A program made the translations under genes and the position numbers. Source: Schistocerca nitens (Eukaryota; Arthropoda; Insecta; Orthoptera; Acrididae). Taken from it: a stretch of DNA of 64,000 nucleotides. The stretch covers positions 67,964,501 through 68,028,500 of the forward strand of contig NC_064614.1 in assembly GCF_023898315.1 (NCBI RefSeq), in the 5' to 3' direction. How positions within the stretch are numbered: position 1 is the first letter of the stretch; every line of letters begins with the position of its first letter. Below, piece by piece: positions 21,341 to 31,515 of the stretch. The notes under the pieces are model-generated. The model made no database searches. It saw only the letters and a program-made list of their open reading frames with translations, and was not told the DNA's origin.

Positions 21341-21967
21341 ATGATGATGGCGTCCTCTTGGGTAAAATATTCCGGAGGTAAAATAGTCCCCCATTCGGAT
21401 CTCCGGGTGGTGACTACTCAGGAGGACGTCGTTATCAGGAGAAAGAAAACTGGCGTTCTACGGATCGGAGCGTGGAATGTCAGATCCCTTAATCGGGCAG
21501 GTAGGTTAGAAAATTTAAAAAGAGAAATGGATAGGTTAAAGTTAGATATAGAGGGAATTAGTGAAGTTCGGTGGCAGGAGGAACAAGACTTTTTGTCTGG
21601 TGATTACAGGGTTATAAATACAAAATCAAATAGGGGTAATGCAGGAGTAGGTTTAATAATGAATAAAAAAATAGGAGTGCGGGTTAGCTACTACAAACAG
21701 CATAGTGAACGCATTATTGTGGCCAAGATAGACACAAAGCCGATGCCTACTACAGTAGTACAAGTTTATATGCCAACTAGCTCTGCAGATGATGAAGAAA
21801 TAGATGAAATGTATGAGGAGATAAAAGAAATTATTCAGGCAGTGAAGGGAGACGAAAATTTAATAGTCATGGGTGATTGGAATTCGTCAGTAGGGAAAGG
21901 GAGAGAAGGAAACATAGTAGGTGAACATGGATTGGGGGGAAGAAGAATGGGTAGCTCTGAGGGATGA
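21341..21967 (+). pseudogene. LINE-D endonuclease, C-terminal part deleted
   Basis: The frame reads VLRIGAWNVRSLNRAGRLEN (start of the AP endonuclease), LDIEGISEVRWQE (catalytic Glu region), GNAGVGLIMNKKI, VVQVYMPTSSADDEE and NLIVMGDWNSSVGKG (GDWN motif). Just after GEHGLGGRRMG (about 21940) the sequence jumps to WVALRDEVVKAADNQVGKKT in another frame. The rest of the endonuclease, including the expected SDH motif, and the start of the linker are absent: roughly 140 residues by comparison with what RTE elements normally have. This points to an internal deletion, with no room for the missing part elsewhere. Confidence 0.85.
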
Positions 21968-23896
21968 AGTAGTGAAGGCAGCAGACAATCAAGTAGGTAA
22001 AAAGACAAGGGCTAATAGAAATCCTTGGGTAACAGAAGAAATATTGAATTTAATTGATGAAAGGAGAAAATATAAAAATGCAGTAAATGGAGCAGGCAAA
22101 AGGGAATACAAACGTCTCAAAAATGAGATCGACAGGAAGTGCAAAATGGCTAAGTACGGATGACTAGAGGACAAATGTAAGGATGTAGAGGCTTGTCTCA
22201 CTAGGGGTAAGATAGATACTGCCTACAGGAAAATTAAAGAGACCTTTGGAGAGAAGAGAACCGCTTGTATGAATATCAAGAGCTCAGATGGCAACCCAGT
22301 TCTAAGCAAAGAAGGGAAGGCAGAAAGGTGGAAGGCGTATATAGAGGGTTTATACAAGGCCGATGTACTTGAGGTCAATATTACGGAAATGGAAGAGGAT
22401 GTAGACGAAGACGAAATGGGAGATAAGATACTGCGTGAAGAGTTTGACAGAGCACTGAAAGACCTGAGTCGAAACAAGGCCCCAGGAGTAGACAACATTC
22501 CATTAGAACTACTGATGGCCTTGGGAGAGCCAGTCATGACAAAATCTGGTGAGCAAGATGTATGAGACAGACGAAATATCCTCAGACTTCAAGAAGAATA
22601 TAATAATTCCAATCCCAAAGAAAGCAGGTGTTGACAGATGTGAAAATTACCGAACTATCAGATTAATAAGTCACAGCTGCAAAATACTAACGCGAATTCT
22701 TTACAGACGAATGGAAAAACTGGTAGAAGCGGACCTCGGGGAAGATCAGTTTGGATTCCGTAGAAATGTTGGAACACGTGAGGCAATACTAACCTTACGA
22801 CTTATCTTAGAAGAAAGATTAAGAAATGGCAAGCCTACGTTTCTAGCATTTGTAGACTTAGAGAAAGCTTTTGACAATTTTAGCTGGAATACTCTCTTTC
22901 AAATTCTGAAGGTGGCAGGGGTAAAATACAGGGAGCGAAAGGGTATTTACAATGGCAGTTATAAGAGTCGAGGGTCATGAAAGGGAAGCAGTGGTTGGGA
23001 AAGGAGTGAGACAGGGTTTTAGCCTCTCCCCGATGTTATTCAATCTGTATATTGAGCAAGCAGTAAAGGAAACAAAAGAAAAATTCCGAGTAGGTATTAA
23101 AATTCATGGAGAAGAAGTAAAAACTTTGAGGTTCGCCGATGACATTGTAATTCTGTCAGAGACAGCAAAGGACTTGGAAGAGCTGTTGAACGGAATGGAC
23201 AGTGTCTTGAAGGGAGGATATAAGATGAACATCAACAAAAGCAAAACGAGGATAATGGAATGTAGTAAAATTAAATCGGGTGATGCTGAGGGGATTAGAT
23301 TAGGAAATGAGACATTTAAAGTGGTAAAGGAGTTTTGCTATTTAAGGAGTAAAATAACTGATGATGGTCGAAGTAGAGAGGATATAAAATGTAGACTGGC
23401 AATGGCAAGGAAATCGTTTCTGAAGAAGAGAAATTTGTTAACATCGAGTATAGATTTAAGTGTCAGGAAGTCGTTTCTGAAAGTATTTGTATGGTGTGTA
23501 GCCATGTATGGAAGTGAAACATGGACTATAACTAGTTTGGACAAGAAGAGAATAGAAGCTTTCGAAATGTGGTGCTACAGAAGAATGCTGAAGATAAGGT
23601 GGGTAGATCACGTAACTAATGAGGGGGTATTGAATAGGATTGGGGAGAAGAGAAGTTTGTGGCACAACTTGACTAGAAGAAGGGATCGGTCGGTAGGACA
23701 TGTTTTGAGGCATCAAGGAATCACAAATTTAGCATTGGAGGGCAGCGTGGAGGGTAAAAATCGTAGAGGGAGACCAAGCGATGAATACACTAAGCAGATT
23801 CAGAAGGATGTAGGTTGCAGTAAGTACTGGGAGATGAAGAAGCTTGCACAGGATAGAGTAGCATGGAGAGCTGCATCAAACCAGTTTCAGGACTGA
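21942..23896 (+). pseudogene. LINE-D linker and reverse transcriptase, broken
   Basis: It is read in pieces: linker WVALRDEVVKAADNQVGKKT to KMAKYG with a TGA at 22161-22163, then LEDKCKDVEACLTRGKIDTA in the same frame. Next come ALKDLSRNKAPGVDNIPLEL (RT entry), frame change near 22550, IIIPIPKKAGVDRCENYRTI, LGEDQFGFRRNVGTREAI and FLAFVDLEKAFDNFSWNTL (motif A). After a frame change near 22960 come VGKGVRQGFSLSPMLFNLYI (motif B) and LRFADDIVILSETAKDLEEL (motif C, FADD intact). The C-terminal part includes YGSETWTITSLDKKRIEAFE and ends RVAWRAASNQFQD. At least one stop and three frame changes disable it. The order and motifs are those of RTE-clade RTs. Confidence 0.88.
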
Positions 23897-23911
23897 AGAC
23901 CACAACAACAA

Positions 23912-24111
23912 CAACCCTTTGTTCTCTGTATAAAGTTTCACGATTTTTTCGCCATGTTACCATTTAAGTCTCTGACTTTATCGCCTGTATTTATTATGTA
24001 TTATCTTCACCTTTTTAAAACAAAGTCTGTAGGCTGAAGAGCGGCATACTAAGCTGCTGCCGGCGCGCCCCCTTCGGGGGGAATCGAAATTCAATAAAGA
24101 AAAAAAAAGTC
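23912..24111 (+). mobile_element. LINE-C 3' end with poly-A
   Basis: The LINE-C 3' UTR resumes after LINE-D (ttctctgtataaagtttcac) and ends with aagctgctgccggcgc, a small GC hairpin (gcccccttcggggggaa), an aataaa signal at about 24093-24098 and an A-run. The A-run is followed directly by the second TSD copy agtctcgcc. Confidence 0.85.
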
Positions 24112-24343
24112 AGTCTCGCCTAGTTTCCTGCCGTTATGTAGACAGGAGAGACAGTACCAGCAGTCAATCAATGGGTGACATATTTTAAATTTACGTAATT
24201 TTATCTGTTGTATAATGGTGTCTTTCTGACGGATATCTATAATTTCACAGGGTAAACGCCCAGAAGATGACCCCTACGTCGAATTGAAACCGGTTGGCGG
24301 TATAACAATAATAAATGTGATTAAGACTGTTTTTGAATAATTG
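24112..24343. repeat. Foldback element, right arm, outer part
   Basis: Reverse complement of 18616-about 18850: tagtttcctgccgttatgta, ctgacggatatctataattt, cagaagatgacccctacgtc, gaaaccggttgg and gactgtttttgaataattg. It completes the inverted pairing that LINE-C broke. Confidence 0.88.
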
Positions 24344-24992
24344 ATTAACATACTAATCGCTGCTTCATCTCCACAACCATGTTGTCCAAGAACCAGCTTT
24401 GACCAGAAAATCCTACCCTCCAGTGAAGTCGCAGATGGCGGTGGTTTAGGGTCACGGGAAGGCACGTTACTGGGCGTCTGGCTTGGAACTGTAGAAGTTA
24501 ACGGTTTGTAAAAGATGTTTGTGCCACTGCGGTACCAACTGCTGCTCAGAATGCTGCTGCAGATGCAGTACGATACGCCGGAGCCATACATCGAATACGA
24601 TGGTCATCTCTCCCGGTAGTGTCACGCAGCCGTCTGCAGCCTGGTCTTCTTGCGACCATACATTCTCGTGACCACCAATTCCGGCAGTCATTTGCAGTGG
24701 CTACATTTCTGCCACTTCTTTCTGCAGTATCGCGAAGGGAATATCTAACTACTTGTAGCCCTAATACTTGACCTCATTCAAAATCAGTGACATGTCGATA
24801 ATGCCTTCTGCGTCGCCTAATCGGTACTCTTGACTAAAATCAGCTCACCACCTTCAGTCCGAAAGGTAACTAACGCTCACGATCGTTACAGCGTTTATTT
24901 AAAGCAAACCTGATTTGAATCATTATAGTGGTGCTAATAGCGCCAGCCTTATAAGAGTTGCACGAAATTTGAACAGACGTAAGATTCCGATA
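24344..24992 (-). mobile_element. Tc1-A, middle part (N-terminal half of dead transposase)
   Basis: The second half of the old element, from agaaccagcttt (24389-24400) on. On the minus strand FSGQSWF at the edge corresponds to the first catalytic motif (normally with Asp, here Gly). Upstream lie the decayed DNA-binding region (24470-24850) and an untranslated stretch with aactaacgctcacgatcgtt. The 45 bp before 24389 resembles, imperfectly, the sequence before the left agaaccagcttt copy. Tc1-B interrupts the element at TA 24993-24994; its last 71 bp are at 26319-26389. Confidence 0.75.
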
Positions 24993-24994
24993 TA

Positions 24995-26316
24995 CACTAC
25001 TGAGCATTAAAATTGCTACACCACAAAGATGACGTGCTACAGACGCATTCACACAAGGTTGGCGCCGGTGGCGACACCTACAACGTGCTGACATGAGGAA
25101 AATTTAAAACCGATTTCTCATACACAAACAGCAGTTGGCCGGCGTTGCCTGGTGAAACGTTGTTGTGATGCCTCGTGTAAGGAGGAGAAAAGCGTACCAT
25201 CGCGCTTCCGACTTTGATAAAGGTCGGATTATAGCCTCTCGCGATTGCGGTTCATCGTTCGCGACATTGCTGCTCGCGTTGGTCGAGATCCAATGACTGT
25301 TAGCAGAATATGGAATCGGTGGGTTCAGGAGGGCAATACGGAACGCCGTGCTGGATCCCAACGGCCTCGTATCACTAGCAGTCGAGATGACAGGCATCTT
25401 ATCCGTATGGCTGTAACGGATCTTGCAGCCACGTCTCGATCCCTGAGTAAACAGATGGGGACGTTTGCAAGACAACAACCATCTGCACGAACAGATCGAC
25501 GACGTTTGCAGCAGCATGGACTATGAGCTCGGAGACCGTGGCTGCGGTTACCCTTGACGCTGAATCATAGACAGGAGCGCCTGGGTGTACGAATAGTAAA
25601 ACGTCAATTTTTTTGGATGAATCCAGGTTCTGTTTAGAGCATCATGATGGTCGCATCCGTGTTTGGCGACATCGCGGTGAACGCAGATTGGAAGCGTTTA
25701 TTCGTTATCGCCATAATGGCGTACACCCGGGGTGATGGTATGGGGTGCCATTGGTTACACGTCTCGGTCACCTCTTGTTCGTACTGACGGCACTTTGAAG
25801 AGAGGACATTACATTACAGATGTGTTACGACCCGTGGCTCTACCCTTCATTCGATACCTGCGAAACCCTACATTTCAGCAGGATAATGCACGACCGCATG
25901 TTGCAGGTCCTGTACGGGCCTTTCTGGATACTGAAAATATTCGACCGCTGCCCTGGCCAGCACATTCTCCAGACCTCTCACCAATTGAAAACGTATGGTC
26001 AATGGTGGCCGAGCAACTGGCTCGTCACAATACACCAGTCCTTACTCTTGATGAACTATGGTATCGTGTTGAAGCTGCACGGGCAGCTGTACCTGTACAC
26101 GCCATCGAAGCTCTGTTTGACTCATTGCCCAGGCGTATCAAGGCCGATATTACGGCCAGAGGTGGTTGTTCTGGGTACTGATTTCTCAGGATCTATGCAC
26201 CCAAATTAAATGAAAATGTAATCACATGTCAGTTATAGTATAATATATTTGTCCAATGAATACCCATTTATCATCTGCATTTCTTTTTGGTGTAGCAATT
26301 GTAATGGCCAGCAGTG
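24995..26316 (+). mobile_element. Tc1-B copy 1 (1,322 bp) inserted in Tc1-A
   Basis: The termini are CACTACTGAGCATTAAAATT on the left and, read inward from the right, CACTGCTGGCCATTACAATT, both continuing to GCTACACC. TA duplications lie at 24993-24994 and 26317-26318. It carries one transposase on the plus strand, disrupted. A second copy is at 52266-53622. Confidence 0.92.
25168..26181 (+). pseudogene. Tc1-B transposase, DD34E, disrupted
   Basis: It starts MPRVRRRKAYHRASDFDKGR. A one-base loss near 25250 shifts the frame into IAARVGRDPMTVSRIWNRWV (helix-turn-helix region). A TGA at 25524-25526 and a deletion of roughly 28 bp near 25585 follow. The first catalytic motif survives as FLDESRF-like sequence near 25610, and another small loss lies near 25725. 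The last frame reads MMVWGAIGYTSRSPLVRTDG, TFQQDNARPHVAG (second D) and SPDLSPIENVWSM (E). I count 34 residues between D and E, the standard Tc1 spacing. It is dead, although its ends are intact enough to be moved in trans by a related enzyme. Confidence 0.9.
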
Positions 26317-26318
26317 TA

Positions 26319-26389
26319 GAAACACACCTACCAACTTTCGTTTATGTCGCATAACTGCTTCTTAGAGCTGCTATTTTTTTCCTTCATTG
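26319..26389 (-). mobile_element. Tc1-A right end
   Basis: The remaining 71 bp of Tc1-A include accaactttcgtttatgtcg and the right inverted repeat. Read inward it starts ATGAAGGAAAAAAATAGCAG against CACTGACGGAAAATATGGCA at the left end (18019). A TA follows at 26390-26391. The old inverted repeats are clearly decayed. Confidence 0.75.
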
Positions 26390-26438
26390 TAATAGTAAAT
26401 TCAATAATTCCTCACATCGCTATAACAAACGTTAAATA

Positions 26439-27860
26439 CACTCCTGGAAATTGAAATAAGAACACCGTGAATTCATTGTCCCAGGAAGGGGAAACTTTAT
26501 TGACACATTCCTGGGGTCAGATACATCACATGATCACACTGACAGAACCACAGGCACATAGACACAGGCAACAGAGCATGCACAATGTCGGCACTAGTAC
26601 AGTGTATATCCACCTTTCGCAGCAATGCAGGCTGCTATTCTCCCATGGAGACGATCGTAGAGATGCTGGATGTAGTCCTGTGGAACGGCTTGCCATGCCA
26701 TTTCCACCTGGCGCCTCAGTTGGACCAGCGTTCGTGCTGGACGTGCAGACCGCGTGAGACGACGCTTCATCCAGTCCCAAACATGCTGAATGCGGGACAG
26801 ATCCGGAGATCTTGCTGGCCAGGGTAGTTGACTTACACCTTCTAGAGCACGTAGGGTGGCACGGGATACATGCGGACGTGCATTGTCCTGTTGGAACAGC
26901 AAGTTCCCTTGCCGGTCTAAGAATGGTAGAACGATGGGTTCGATGACGGTTTGGATGTACCGTGCACTATTCAGTGTCCCCTCGACGATCACCAGTGGTG
27001 TACGGCCAGTGTAGGAGATCGCTCACCACACCATGATGCCGGGTGTTGGCCCTGTGTGCCTCGGTCGTATGCAGTCCTGATTGTGGCGCTCACCTGCACG
27101 GCGCCAAACACGCATACGACCATCATTGGCACCAAGGCAGAAGCGACTCTCATCGCTGAAGACGACACGTCTCCATTCGTCCCTCCATTCACGCCTGTCG
27201 CGACACCACTGGAGGCGGGCTGCACGATGTTGGGGCGTGAGCGGAAGACGGCCTAACGGTGTGCGGGACCGTAGCCCAGCTTCATGGAGACGGTTGCGAA
27301 TGGTCCTCGCCGATACCCCAGGAGCAACAGTGTCCCTAAGTCGCTGGGAAGTGGCGGTGCGGTCCCCTACGGCACTGCGTAGGATCCTACGGTCTTGGCG
27401 TGCATCCGTGCGTCGCTGCGGTCCGGTCCCAGGTCGACGGGCACATGCACCTTCCGCCGACCACTGGCGACAACATCGATGTACTGTGGAGACCTCACGC
27501 CCCACGTGTTGAGCAATTCGGCGGTACGTCCACCCGGCCTCCCGCATGCCCACTATACGCCCTCGCTCAAAGTCCGTCAACTGCACATACGGTTCACGTC
27601 CACGCTGTCGCGGCATGCTACCAGTGTTAAAGACTGCGATGGAGCTCCGTATGCCACGGCAAACTGGCTGACACTGACGGCGGCGGTGCACAAATGCTGC
27701 GCAGCTAGCGCCATTCGACGGCCAACACCGCGGTTCCTGGTGTGTCCGCTGTGCCGTGCGTGTGATCATTGCTTGTACAGCCCTCTCGCAGTGTCCGGAG
27801 CAAGTATGGTGGGTCTGACACACCGGTGTCAATGTGTTCTTTTTTCCATTTCCAGGAGTG
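26439..27860 (-). mobile_element. Tc1-like transposon, copy 2 of the 8597 element (1,422 bp)
   Basis: It has the same inverted repeats as copy 1 and TA duplications at 26437-26438 and 27861-27862. The length equals copy 1 exactly and I count about 15 substitutions. It inserted 47 bp from the right end of Tc1-A. Confidence 0.95.
26594..27616 (-). pseudogene. Tc1-like transposase, copy 2, inactivated by a stop and E-to-Q
   Basis: It is colinear with the intact frame at 8752-9774, starting at the ATG complementary to 27614-27616. A GGA-to-TGA change at 27023-27025 stops translation right after GPTPGIMVW, before the second catalytic residue. Downstream the frame continues to FQQDNARPHVSRATLRALE and SPDLSRIQHVWDWMK. 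There the catalytic Glu of copy 1 (SLIEHVW) is Gln. Either change should abolish activity. Confidence 0.93.
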
Positions 27861-27862
27861 TA

Positions 27863-28288
27863 TTATCCATCAAGCCATGGAGTACTGTAGCCACTGAGCA
27901 TATTTTGTCAGAAACGTGCAGAGCGGGAAGTGGCTTGGGCTAGCGCCGCCCACAGGTAGGCACTGGTGTTACGCCTTCTAAAATATAACAAGGCTTTTGC
28001 AACGTTGTAAGGCGAGCTGGCCTAACGAGGTATGCAAACAGTACCTACTCGGAAGAGCGCAGAAGCCTTTCCACACAGGTAACCTCCAAAATGTTCAGTA
28101 CACCCTCCACAAGGCATAGGAATGCCCAAAGAAGTTCACTTGAGAAGCGGCTAAATATGTACCCAATTTACACTAAAGTCTCTTTCATTAGTTTCATCAC
28201 CATAAGAACTCTGCGCATGGGCCACGGCTGGACTCTGTATCTGGGCAGTCCACCCTGATTCCACGAGACCAGGATCCGATTCAACTTG
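27863..28288. other. Unassigned DNA between Tc1-like copy 2 and a SINE
   Basis: No frame, RNA or repeat family recognised. Confidence 0.5.
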
Positions 28289-28297
28289 GGGCCAGCT

Positions 28298-28509
28298 AGC
28301 TGCGCGGGGTAGCTCAGCGGTTTAAGGCGTGTTGTCACGGTCCGCGCGGCTTCCCCCGTCGGAGGTTCAAGTCCTCCCTCGGTCAGGGGTGTGTGTGTCG
28401 TCCTCAGCGTAAGTTAGTTTAAGTTAGATTAAGTAGTGTGTAAGCCTAGGGACCGATGACCTCAGCAGTTTGGTCCCATAAGACCTTATCACAAATTTCC
28501 AAATTTTTC
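28298..28509 (+). mobile_element. SINE-2, full-length-like, with TSD
   Basis: The tRNA-like head is gggtagctcagcggtttaag (A box) and ggaggttcaagtcctccctc (B box). The body has gtaagcctagggaccgatga and cagtttggtcccataag, and ends aatttccaaattttt. Flanking repeats are gggccagct (28289-28297) and gggtcagct (28510-28518), one mismatch. It is the reference copy here for the 6556 fragment. Confidence 0.88.
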
Positions 28510-28639
28510 GGGTCAGCTCCGGCCCTGAGAAGGACCGTCCCGGCGTCAACGAACGATAGTGGGCCACTGCTAGAACTCCTATCAGGAAGTTTCACAAGTG
28601 ATGGTAAGTAATTCAGACATGGAAAGTACAGGTCAAATG

Positions 28640-29835
28640 TAGCTAGAAAGCTCCAATAAACATGGGTCCAGAAATCACCCGTTGTCGAGATACAACACAT
28701 TTTCAAGGCATCTCTATAAGCTAAAATAGGTGTTCGAAATGTTGTCCACGCGCCTGAATGCAACAGTGAACTCGTCTCATAAATGAGTTACTAATCCTCT
28801 CAGGCAGTACTGTTCTATTTTATAAAAGCTGGGAGACTGTTTCAATGCGCAAGCGTAATTCCTGAAGATAACTGGTCTAGATAGCGTAGACAAGGCATTT
28901 GACAGGACCCCTTAGACATAAATCCAGGGGATTTAAATCTGGAGAACTTGGAAGCCATGGCACACGCCCTCCTCTACCTACCCATTGTTTACTATCGGTC
29001 CGAGTTAGACGCCGGCGAACTCGTAAATGAAAAATGTGCTGGAGTACCGTCATGCAAGAACCACATGTTCAGGCGTTGGTTTAGTGCGGTATCACCATGT
29101 ATATCAGGAATTACAGCTCGCAGGAACCGCATGTGCTGTCTCCTATTAGTATCTGTGGTAAGAAGTGTGGTCCAGTTGTGTGGTCTCCGAGTAGTCCTGC
29201 CCAGTCGTTCGAACAATAACATTGCTGATGTCATGATACGTGTGTTGCATTAGGATTGACATCGGCCCAAATGTGGCAGTTATGGTAGTTAAAATACCGT
29301 CGCAGGTAAATCTAGCCTCTCCGTTAACAGAATACAGTTAAGCCAACTGTTGTTGGACCCTGAAGCAGATATTCTCTCTAGGAGAGAAGTCTGCACTGTT
29401 GAAGGCTCGCACTGGCTGAAAATTAAATGGATGGAGTATTTGATGTAAAATCCATCGCACACTGCTATGCCTCGGGACACGCCCTTGGGTAACAATACTC
29501 CTTGTTGAAATACTCGGACGTTCGTGTGCGATGCGTAACACCCTTCCTCAACATCGGGTGTTATGAATCTGGGTCGACCTTATTGTACATCGTGGGCGGA
29601 GCTTCCGGTTTTTCTACGGCGTTAATGTAACCAGCTAAAAGTACATCTGTTGGGCTGCAAGTGGAGGAATAGATTCTTCGCACAATCGTGCAGCCTCAAG
29701 GACACTGCTATTCTCTTTGCCATACATGTAGTGCCTGTCAGCGTACTCTTCATTGGTGTAATCTCTGTCCAAGGTGTCTTCAGGTTCGTTACTGACTGTG
29801 AGGCCGGTACGGCATAGTGCACGGAGAGGGAAAGG
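28640..29835 (-). pseudogene. Decayed transposase of the DUF4817-like insect type
   Basis: On the minus strand the N-terminal part near 29640-29770 reads RDYTNEEYADRHYMYGKE and EAARLCEESIPPLAAQQMYF, like the DUF4817 helix-turn-helix of insect mariner-type transposases. Next come RPSISTRSI near 29510 and a stretch near 29290-29460. The catalytic region is LNQRLNMWFLHDGTPAHFSF near 29040-29100 (the D of the HDG motif is kept) and WVGRGGRVPWLPSSPDLNPL near 28940-28980 (SPDLNPLD). Many stops and frame changes interrupt it. It should be a cut-and-paste DNA transposon relic. I could not define inverted repeats, so only the coding remains are marked. Confidence 0.72.
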
Positions 29836-30943
29836 GAAGTGGTAGCGCATGCGTAACGTAACAGATAGTCAGTCTCAAACCTTGAGATACGAATATTTAT
29901 ACCGCGGTATTCAGGTGCGTTTACAGCTGGCTCCCAACTGGAATTGAAGCGATACCTCGCAACGGTTAATTTGCGGACCCATGTTCATTGAAGGTTTTTA
30001 TCTGCTTTTGGCCTGTAATTTTCATGTGTGAATTATTGACCTTCACTTCTTAAACACCCGCCACGTTTTCCCCAACTCTGAGGATTCGGCAGTGTTTCCT
30101 TCGTGTAGGTAGTTTACCTATTCATGCAACTTTTTACAGTACATAATATACAATATTTGATATTGCTTGTATAAAGTGTACCAGAGAGTGATTAATATGC
30201 GTACAGGTATTTAGAATGCCCTTTTCGTGAAACAGAAACATTGAAATGTAATATTACACTGCTACAGAAATGTAGGCTTGAACCTTATGTTGTTCTTCAA
30301 ATATGGGTGTTATGCAGTAACAGCCTGTGCTAGTTATTAGATTTTGCCCATACGTAGGCACCTGTAGAAATGGGGTTCACTTTTTAATCCTAAATCAGTA
30401 CTTTAAGTAATGAGGTATTTTTATTGTACAGGGGGGTGAAAGTGTCTTGTTACGGTGGAAGGAATTTTGATTACGTTTCAGTTGATGTTTTCTGAGTTAT
30501 TGTCAAATATTTGTTCTTTGAAGGTTATGTTGCTTTTGCTATAAAAATATCTTACGTACATTTATAAGAAATGCGGTTATTATTATTCAGTTTGTGAATG
30601 AATGTTTGTGAAAATGACATAAATATCTCACAATAAGTATTCCTCTCCACTTTGCCAATTGCGGAAATATCTCACCCACCGAAAAATTTGGAGACAAACT
30701 GCCTTAATATAGTATTCGACTGGGAGAACAAAGGCACCTATATACAACTGTTTCCTCATCTATAACTACTTTATCAACATTTACTTACAATAGATAACTA
30801 AACGCCAGGTCTTGGTCCCCAGATGGTTCTCTGGGGCCAACTGGAAATCTTAACACGTGAAAACCATATTTACAACGATTAGTGCACTTCACAGCTGAGC
30901 AGTCACCCCTATTTACGACAAATTCTTCATACTTTTTCGGGGT
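29836..30943. other. Unassigned AT-rich DNA
   Basis: Nothing recognised. Stops are frequent in all frames. Confidence 0.5.
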
Positions 30944-31145
30944 GTACTCAGCCTCGTGGTGGCAATTGGGGAGCTACTCGACCGAATAGTAGCGGCTTCG
31001 GTCAAAGAAATCCATCATAACTACCGGGAGAGCGGTGTGCTGACCACACTCACCTCTCTATCCGCATCCCCAGCTGAGGATGACACGGCTGTGGGATGGA
31101 CCCGATGGGCCACTTGTGGCCTGAAGACGGAGTTCTTCAATACAT
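30944..31145 (+). mobile_element. SINE-like short interspersed repeat (SINE-4)
   Basis: The segment tactcagcctcgtggtggca, ggggagctactcgaccgaat, taccgggagagcggtgtgct, gatgacacggctgtgggatg, gggccacttgtggcctgaag looks like a dispersed grasshopper family I recognise. A degraded relative is at 36124-36233 (cggccgggagagctctgtac and gatgactcggcggatagtc). Two copies in this window support a repeat. I cannot assign a tRNA head with confidence. Confidence 0.55.
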
Positions 31146-31367
31146 TTAATCAGAACTCCTGACTAACACCGTGACTCATATGCAAGCAGGTAGGAATATC
31201 CCATACTTTAGAGAAAACATGGTGGACAGTTCAGCTCAGGTTATAGGATTCTTAGTCACTGTCATGACGTCACCTGCCTGCCTGCCGCCTGCTGAAATGT
31301 GGAGGGATCGCGATCCGTTCCACAACATAAGCGGCTCCACGTAGTCAAGATCGCCCGCACCCGGAAT

Positions 31368-31506
31368 GGCAGATTCGAATCCTTCCTCGGGCATGGATGT
31401 GTGTGATGTCCTTAGGTTAGTTAGGTTTAAGTAGTTCTAAGTTCTAGGGGACTGATGACCTCAGAAGTTAAGTCCCATAGTGCTCAGAGCCATTTGAACC
31501 ATTTGA
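31368..31506 (+). mobile_element. SINE-1, 5' truncated, with 9-bp TSD
   Basis: It starts inside the B box (ggcagattcgaatcc), then gggcatggatgtgtgtgatg, the common body and gctcagagccatttgaacca. Perfect flanks acccggaat lie at 31359-31367 and 31507-31515. A 5' truncation with a clean duplication shows LINE-type retrotransposition of this family. Confidence 0.9.
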
Positions 31507-31515
31507 ACCCGGAAT

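Larger units (their letters stand above)
21032..23911 (+). mobile_element. LINE-D: RTE-type LINE inserted in LINE-C
   Basis: It starts with ccccccatgaaccatggac and ends after the RT frame with gactgaagaccacaacaaca, a (caa)n tail. The flanks are caaccctttgt at 21021-21031 and 23912-23922 (11 bp, of which the first bases could belong to the tail). The 5' end looks complete for this family. Coding capacity is broken and part of the endonuclease is deleted, so it is dead. A 3' relic of the same family lies at 40606-41602. Confidence 0.9.
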
